Source: Lachnospiraceae bacterium UBA7012
GTDB lineage: Bacteria; Bacillota; Clostridia; Lachnospirales; Lachnospiraceae
Assembly: GCA_002449595.1 (NCBI GenBank)
Contig: DJXE01000080.1
Location: forward strand, 1 to 12,095
Length of the DNA stretch: 12,095 nucleotides
Reading direction: 5' to 3'
The notes beneath the pieces were generated by a model, which had not been told where the DNA came from, ran no database searches, and saw only the letters and a program-made list of their open reading frames with translations. The stretch's first letter is position 1. Each line of letters begins with the position of its first letter. Shown here piece after piece: positions 6,774 to 12,095 of the stretch. Both the position numbers and the translations under genes were made by a program.

Positions 6774-6826
6774 CGGGCCGGGATCTGTTCAGGGCCACAA
6801 GGCGGAGCAGGTCTCCGGCCCGTTTT
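6774..6826 (+). terminator. Intrinsic terminator after the IIC gene
   Basis: CGGGCCGGGATCTG (6774-6787) pairs with CAGGTCTCCGGCCCG (6808-6822), with one bulge or mismatch region around the ATC/GTC part, and is followed by TTTT at 6823-6826. The loop is about 20 bases. It lies just after the IIC stop and 20 bases before the lipid kinase start, leaving almost no room for a promoter downstream of it. Confidence 0.7.
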
Positions 6827-6846
6827 CCAGTAAAGAGAGGGTATGC

Positions 6847-7869
6847 ATGTTTCACGTCGTCGTTAACCCTGCCGGCGCATCCGGCAGGACAGGCAGGATC
6901 TGGGCGGAGCTGGAACCGGTGTTCCGGGAGAGCGGGAAGCCCTATGAAGTACACTTTTCCACGAAGAGGCACGGACTCGGTGAGATCTGTGCGGAGCTCA
7001 CACAGAATGCGGACACGGAATATACCGACATCGTCGTCGTCGGCGGCGACGGCACGATGAACGAAGTGCTGAACGGGATCGGGGACCTGAGCCGCGTGCG
7101 GCTCGGCTACATCCCTGGCGGCTCGGCGAATGACTTCGGCTTCGACATCGGCCTTCCGAAGGACCGCGCGCAGATCGCGCGCACGATCCTGGAGGGCAGG
7201 GTGCACCGTGAGGAGAACGTCGGGGAAGTGCTTTTCCATAACGTCTTCTCCGAATTCGTCGGGAACGAGAGGAGAGTCATAGAGCGCCGGGAAGAGAACA
7301 GCGGGTTAACGAGAAGGTTTCTCGTCAGCTGCGGGATCGGCTTCGACGCGGCGGTCTGCGAGCAGGTCGAATCGAGCAGGTTCAAGAACGTCCTGAACAA
7401 GCTCCACGTCGGCAAGCTGATCTACATCGCGGTCGCGATCCGCATGATCCTCCGGTGCCCGATGCAGACCTTCAAGATCACGCTGCGCGGCAGGAGCGCG
7501 CTGCCCGGCGCGGCGGACGTCCCCTCGCCCGAGCTTGTCATGGAAAAAAAGAACACCCTCTTCGCCGTGGGTATGAACCACAGGTACGAGGGTGGCGGAT
7601 TCCAGTTCTGTCCGCATGCGCGTCCGGACGACGATTCTGTTGACTTCTGCATGGCGTCTCCGGCGAGCCGCCTCCAGTTCTTCCAGGTCTTCCCGAAGGC
7701 CTACAGCGGCGACCACGTGAAGTTCGACCTGATCACGCAGGACCGCGCGGAGGAGATCACCATGGAGACGGAGCTTCCGTCCTGGGTCCACACAGACGGG
7801 GAGATCCATTTCACTTCTACAAAGATCACACTTCGGACTCTTCCCCAGAAGATCCGATTTCTGATGTGA
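6847..7869 (+). CDS. Diacylglycerol kinase-family lipid kinase (DagK/YegS type)
   Basis: A 340-residue soluble lipid kinase; family members phosphorylate diacylglycerol to phosphatidate for phospholipid recycling, or related lipids. The nucleotide-binding half shows VNPAGASGRTG at 6-16, VVVGGDGTMNEVLNG at 63-77 (the GGDGT signature) and IPGGSANDFGFDIGLP at 89-104 (the GT/SxND motif). The second half contains a CGIGFDA segment near 162-168 and the catalytic-region DGE at 317-319. Length is slightly over the usual 290-310; a stretch around residues 218-232 (RGRSALPGAADVPSP) looks like a loop insertion. ATG 6847 has an AGAGAGGG ribosome site. The 3' end overlaps the convergent AI-2E-family gene by 44 bases. 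Exact substrate (diacylglycerol, undecaprenol or other) is not determined by these motifs. Confidence 0.88.
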   Translation: MFHVVVNPAGASGRTGRIWAELEPVFRESGKPYEVHFSTKRHGLGEICAELTQNADTEYTDIVVVGGDGTMNEVLNGIGDLSRVRLGYIPGGSANDFGFDIGLPKDRAQIARTILEGRVHREENVGEVLFHNVFSEFVGNERRVIERREENSGLTRRFLVSCGIGFDAAVCEQVESSRFKNVLNKLHVGKLIYIAVAIRMILRCPMQTFKITLRGRSALPGAADVPSPELVMEKKNTLFAVGMNHRYEGGGFQFCPHARPDDDSVDFCMASPASRLQFFQVFPKAYSGDHVKFDLITQDRAEEITMETELPSWVHTDGEIHFTSTKITLRTLPQKIRFLM

Positions 7870-9064
7870 GCTGCCCGCGGGCGGCTGCGTCCTTCGCGGC
7901 ATGGGCGGATGCCCTTGCCGCCCCGGCGTGCTGCCTGCGGATCTTGTTCAGCTCCAGTCTCGCAAGGATCTCATTCTTGTAAGCGAAGTCCGCGATCGCC
8001 GCGAAGGGGATCGAGAACAGGACGCCGGCCGCGCCGAACATCCTTCCTCCGATGATGATGCAGATCAGGATCCAGATGCCGCTGATGCCGAGCTGGTCGC
8101 CGAAGAGCTTCGGCTTGATGTAATAGCCGTCGATGGTCTGCAGCACGATCGTGAAGATGAGGAAAAACAGCGCGTGCCAAGGGTTGACCAGGACGAGGAT
8201 GAGCCCGCCGATGACCGCGCCGACGATCGGGCCGAACGTGGGGGCGAGATTCGTCACGCCGACGACGACCGAGATCAGGACCGCGTAGGACATCCCGGTG
8301 ACCATCATGAAGATCCAGTTCGCCACGCCGACGATCAGGCCGTCCAGCAGGTCAAAGACGATGTAGCGGCTCATGATCCGGTTGCATTTCTTAAGGAATA
8401 CGATGGAGCGGCGATACGCCCGGTCGGGAAGAATGGCGATGAGAAGCCGCTTGAAGGCGGCCAGGATCTTCTCCTTCTCCGTGAGGAAATACGCCGCCAT
8501 GATGCAGGCGATGACCACGTAGAACACAGTCCGCCCGATGTGGAGGGAAGTGCTCATGACGCGCTGCAGGTTGGCGGGGATCGTCCTCGTGAACGCCTGC
8601 AGGGCGCTCCGGATCGCCTCCTCAACGCTGGAGAGGTCGATATTCCAGTTGGTGGCGCTCGCGGAGATCTGCGCGATCAGCCGCTGGAGCGCGCGGGAGT
8701 AAGTGTCCATGTTGCCGACGAGTCTCGAGACGCTGCCGATCACCTGCGGCACGAGCAGGACGATCAGAAGGACCAGGAACACGAGCACGCTGACGAAGGA
8801 GAGCATGATGGAGAGCGTCCGCTTCAGGCTCCCGGAGCGCATTCTGCCGAACACCTTTTCCTCAAATATGTCCGTGAGCGGGTTCAGCACATAGGCAATG
8901 ACAAACCCGAGGAATACGGGGAACGCGTACTGCCCCAGCGTGTGGAGCGCCTTGAAGAAGATCCCGATGTGGGACAGCGCAAGAAAGAGCACGACGCCGC
9001 TGCAGATGGCAAATGTGTAGGCCGCCCAGGGACGGCCGAGATTCTTATCATTAAAGAACTTCAT
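7826..9064 (-). CDS. AI-2E-family transporter (PerM/YdiK-like permease)
   Basis: A 412-residue polytopic membrane protein of the AI-2E transporter family (UPF0118). Members have been linked to autoinducer-2 export, Na+/H+ exchange or peptidoglycan-related export, so the name does not prove the role. Typical layout is seen: two or three N-terminal membrane segments (about 14-35, 41-62, 84-108), a soluble middle part (about 110-165), then the conserved C-terminal membrane bundle with DGLIVG near 242, TNLAPTFGPIVGAVIGG near 267-283 and KPKLFGDQLGISGIW near 314-328. The tail after about 372 is Ala/Ser/Glu-rich and charged (HAGAARASAHAAKDAAARG). ATG 9064 has only a weak ribosome site. It converges on the lipid kinase and overlaps it by 44 bases. 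It is likely transcribed from the TTAACA/TATAAT promoter at 9160-9187. Confidence 0.88.
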   Translation of the reverse strand: MKFFNDKNLGRPWAAYTFAICSGVVLFLALSHIGIFFKALHTLGQYAFPVFLGFVIAYVLNPLTDIFEEKVFGRMRSGSLKRTLSIMLSFVSVLVFLVLLIVLLVPQVIGSVSRLVGNMDTYSRALQRLIAQISASATNWNIDLSSVEEAIRSALQAFTRTIPANLQRVMSTSLHIGRTVFYVVIACIMAAYFLTEKEKILAAFKRLLIAILPDRAYRRSIVFLKKCNRIMSRYIVFDLLDGLIVGVANWIFMMVTGMSYAVLISVVVGVTNLAPTFGPIVGAVIGGLILVLVNPWHALFFLIFTIVLQTIDGYYIKPKLFGDQLGISGIWILICIIIGGRMFGAAGVLFSIPFAAIADFAYKNEILARLELNKIRRQHAGAARASAHAAKDAAARGQLTSEIGSSGEESEV

Positions 9065-9118
9065 GAACTGGCCTGCCTCGCTTATGATGGTATTGCCGCA
9101 TTGCCGCGGCTGATCGCA

Positions 9119-9149
9119 CAGCCCGCCGCATCCACTTCAAAACGGGCTG
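9119..9149. repeat. Seven-base inverted repeat in the divergent promoter region
   Basis: CAGCCCG (9119-9125) and CGGGCTG (9143-9149) form a perfect inverted repeat around a 17-base centre. The centre includes the -35 candidate of the rightward promoter, and the whole lies at the very start of the leftward transcript. It could be an operator or a leader hairpin. Confidence 0.35.
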
Positions 9150-9167
9150 CGTTATTGCTATTATAAT
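9136..9167 (+). promoter_or_regulatory. Divergent promoter for the inositol-phosphatase-like gene
   Basis: TTCAAA (9136-9141) is separated by 17 bases from TATTAT (9159-9164); TATAAT at 9162-9167 is an alternative -10 with poorer spacing. The -10 lies in the 10-base palindrome TATTATAATA (9159-9168), shared with the leftward promoter. The leader would be about 45 bases. Confidence 0.5.
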
Positions 9168-9187
9168 ACTACACAAGGCAGTGTTAA
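9160..9187 (-). promoter_or_regulatory. Sigma-A-type promoter for the AI-2E-family gene
   Basis: On the minus strand TTAACA (9187-9182, five of six to consensus) is separated by 16 bases from a perfect TATAAT (9165-9160). A start near 9153 would give a leader of about 90 bases that begins with the inverted repeat at 9119-9149. Confidence 0.6.
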
Positions 9188-9217
9188 GCATCAGTTTGCA
9201 CCCCGGCAGGAGGGACC

Positions 9218-10078
9218 ATGCAGGAGACAGGAACACTCAGGGAAGACATCGAGGCGATCGCGCGCGGCGCGGGAGAGATCATGCTCGCGGCGCAGCACGA
9301 GCGGCCGGGGAGGGCGGGGATCGACGAGAACCCCGACACCGTGGAAGCGAAGGAAGGGCACGTCAATTTCGTCACGAAATACGACAAGGCGGTGCAGGAC
9401 TACCTCTACGAGAGGCTGGAGAAGCGGCTGCCGGAGGCGCATTTCCTCGGCGAGGAGGAAGGGCAGGAAGTCTTTCTCCCGGAATACGCGAAGGGGTACA
9501 CCTTCGTCGTCGATCCGATCGACGGCACGACGAACTTCATCAAGGGCTTCCACCCGAGCGTCACTTCGATCGGGCTGTTAAAGGACGGGAAGCCGTATCT
9601 CGGCGTTGTTTACTGCCCGGAGACGGGGAAGATGTTCTCGGGACAGCTCGGAGAGGGCGCGTTTGAGAACGGCGAGCGCATCCGCTCCTCGCGGCAGACG
9701 CTCGCGGAGAGCCTCTTCGGCGTCGGGACCGCGACGTATTACGAGGAGCTGCAGCAGCCGACGTTCGACGTGATGCTGCACTACGAAAAGCGGGGCATCG
9801 ATCTGCGCAGGACGGGCAGCGCCGCCTACGACATCTGCATGGTCGCGTCCGGAAGGACCGGCCTGTTCGTAGAGCTCAGGCTCGGCCTGTGGGACTACGC
9901 CGCGGCTTCGGTCATCCTCACGGAAGCCGGCGGCAGGATCACGAATGTGTTCGGGGAGGAGCTTCCCTTCACCGGGAAATCGTCGATCCTCGCCGTCTCG
10001 GAGGGCGTGAAAAAAGAGGATTACCTGCTGGAAGGCTTTTCCCGCGAATATCTGGAAGGCAGGGCCGGAAAAGACTAA
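9218..10078 (+). CDS. Inositol monophosphatase-family phosphatase (SuhB-like)
   Basis: A 286-residue cytoplasmic Mg2+-dependent sugar-phosphate phosphatase of the IMPase/FBPase fold. Metal-binding residues are clear: E79/E80 in FLGEEE, DPIDGTTNF at 99-107 (D99, D102, with G103-T104), and GLWDYAAA at 223-230 (D226) followed by LTEAGGRI at 234-241. VTKYDKAVQ at 52-60 carries the upstream Asp of the family. Possible substrates include inositol-1-phosphate, fructose-1,6-bisphosphate, histidinol phosphate or 3'-phosphoadenosine phosphates; the sequence does not decide. An acidic segment around 35-46 (IDENPDTVEAKE) is longer than in E. coli SuhB, and the C-terminus ends in a charged tail. ATG 9218 has AGGAGG four bases upstream. 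The next gene follows after 93 bases on the same strand with no terminator seen, so co-transcription is likely. Confidence 0.88.
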   Translation: MQETGTLREDIEAIARGAGEIMLAAQHERPGRAGIDENPDTVEAKEGHVNFVTKYDKAVQDYLYERLEKRLPEAHFLGEEEGQEVFLPEYAKGYTFVVDPIDGTTNFIKGFHPSVTSIGLLKDGKPYLGVVYCPETGKMFSGQLGEGAFENGERIRSSRQTLAESLFGVGTATYYEELQQPTFDVMLHYEKRGIDLRRTGSAAYDICMVASGRTGLFVELRLGLWDYAAASVILTEAGGRITNVFGEELPFTGKSSILAVSEGVKKEDYLLEGFSREYLEGRAGKD

Positions 10079-10171
10079 GGCAGATAACAGAACGAAAGCA
10101 TACAGAACCGCTGCTTGGCCGCGGACACGGCGAAACAGCAAGTGCTCATAAAAAAAGGACAGGAGGGAAGC

Positions 10172-11090
10172 ATGAAAAAGTGGAACTACGCATTTGAGGT
10201 GCCGGCGCAGAAGAAGGTGCGCATGATCGTCCATACGGACGCGAAGAACGAAGCGGACGACCAGTTCGCGATCGCGCATCACCTGATGACGGACAAATTC
10301 GACGTGAAAGGCCTCATCGCGGGCCATTTCAATATCAAGCCGCAGGGATTCGGCGAAGGGCACACGGCGCAGGCGAGCCTCGACGAGATCCACAAGGTGC
10401 TCGGCCTCATGGGCCTCGAAGGAGAGGTCGACGTCTACAAGGGATCAGAGTATCCGCTCGAGGATGAGAACACGCCCCGTCCGTCGGCCGGCGCCGATTT
10501 CATCATCGAAGAGGCGATGAAGGACGACCCGCGCCCGCTCTACATCGCGCTGCAGGGCTGCGTCACGGATCTCGCGAGCGCGATCCTCATGAAGCCCGAG
10601 ATCTGCAGCCGCATGACGGCGATCTGGATCGGCGGCGGCATGTATCCGGAAGGCGGCTTTGAGTTCAACTGCATGCAGGACATCGCGGCGGCGAACGTCA
10701 TCATGAAGTCCTCCATGGAACTGTGGCAGATCCCGATCATGATCTACAAGCAGATGTCGGTCTCCCTGGCGGAGCTGCAGGCGAAGGTCTATCCCTGCGG
10801 AGAGCTCGGCAAATACCTCTGCGAGCAGATGTACGAGTACAACATGAAGAACGCCGACGACGCCCACTGGCCGCACGGCGAGATCTGGGGCCTCGGCGAT
10901 TCGCCCACGATCGGCGTGCTCCTGTTCGAGGGCGAGAAGACGGACGTCTTCGAGATGCAGCCCGCGCCGACCATCAGCTACGAGGATATGACCTATTCCT
11001 ATGAGGACAGCGCGAACCGCCGCAAAGTCCGCGTTTACAACGACGTCAACGCGCGGCTGACGCTGGAAGACTTCTTCGCGAAGATGAAGA

Positions 11091-11104
<14 letters not shown>
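10172..11104 (+). CDS. Nucleoside hydrolase-like (IUNH fold) protein
   Basis: A 310-residue protein resembling the inosine/uridine-preferring nucleoside hydrolase fold, whose members split ribonucleosides into base and ribose. Evidence: HTDAKNEADDQFAIAHHL at 21-38 corresponds to the Ca2+-binding DxD-like segment, but D23 is six residues before D29-D30 instead of the usual four; QGCVTDLASAIL at 128-139 matches GPLTNLALAL; IWIGGGMYP at 151-159 and EFN at 164-166 match the ribose-binding strand; GDSPTIG at 242-248 matches the C-terminal catalytic HDP region but lacks the histidine. The frame extends upstream to a start at 10115, but ATG 10172 has AGGAGGG 5 bases before it and fits the family N-terminus. 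Substrate is uncertain because of these variations. The stop overlaps the convergent hflX end by 14 bases. Confidence 0.78.

Positions 11105-12095
<991 letters not shown>

Noticed and set aside
7901..9166. A 421-codon open frame on the plus strand opposite the AI-2E-family gene
   Set aside because: It is low-complexity Asp/Glu/Arg-rich sequence antisense to a well-supported membrane protein, and has no family motifs.

Overview
The window looks like chromosomal DNA from a high-GC member of the Firmicutes, probably an anaerobic clostridium of the Lachnospiraceae/Oscillospiraceae kind. This is inference, from AGGAGG-type ribosome binding sites, sigma-A-like promoters, an orphan PTS IIC protein, a PlsY-type acyltransferase and an rdgB + YfcE-like phosphoesterase pair. 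Coding density is high. No tRNA, rRNA, CRISPR or mobile element was seen, and no gene-free stretch exceeds about 160 bases.

Region 1 (56-4840, minus strand) reads as one operon starting from an extended -10 promoter near 4832-4840. It holds two consecutive small-subunit/large-subunit pairs of aconitase-family hydro-lyases (3-isopropylmalate dehydratase type), then an rdgB-type XTP/dITP diphosphatase and a YfcE/MJ0936-type phosphoesterase. No leuA or leuB is present, so which pair (if either) makes leucine is open. The rdgB reading frame runs straight into a stop codon before any normal start, right after the leuC stop, and codon preference changes at the same point (GCC/ACC/TCC-rich below about 1200, GCG/ACG/TCG-rich above). 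This suggests a recombination or assembly junction, or a very unusual start.

Region 2 (4889-7869, plus strand) holds a PlsY-like glycerol-3-phosphate acyltransferase with altered motifs, a lone PTS_EIIC_2-type membrane protein, an intrinsic terminator, and a diacylglycerol-kinase-family lipid kinase that starts only about 20 bases after that terminator. The kinase converges with, and overlaps by 44 bases, a minus-strand AI-2E-family membrane protein (7826-9064).

Region 3 (9065-12095) begins with a compact divergent promoter region built on a 10-base palindrome holding a -10 box for each strand. Rightward from it run an inositol-monophosphatase-family phosphatase and a nucleoside-hydrolase-like protein with a variant metal site. 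The latter overlaps by 14 bases the 3' end of a convergent hflX gene, which is cut by the right edge of the window. A terminator-like hairpin for the rightward transcript lies inside the hflX coding sequence.

The most useful points to follow are the twin hydro-lyase operon, the broken or non-canonical rdgB start at a codon-usage boundary, and the atypical PlsY and nucleoside hydrolase homologues. I see no clear new defence or mobile system.
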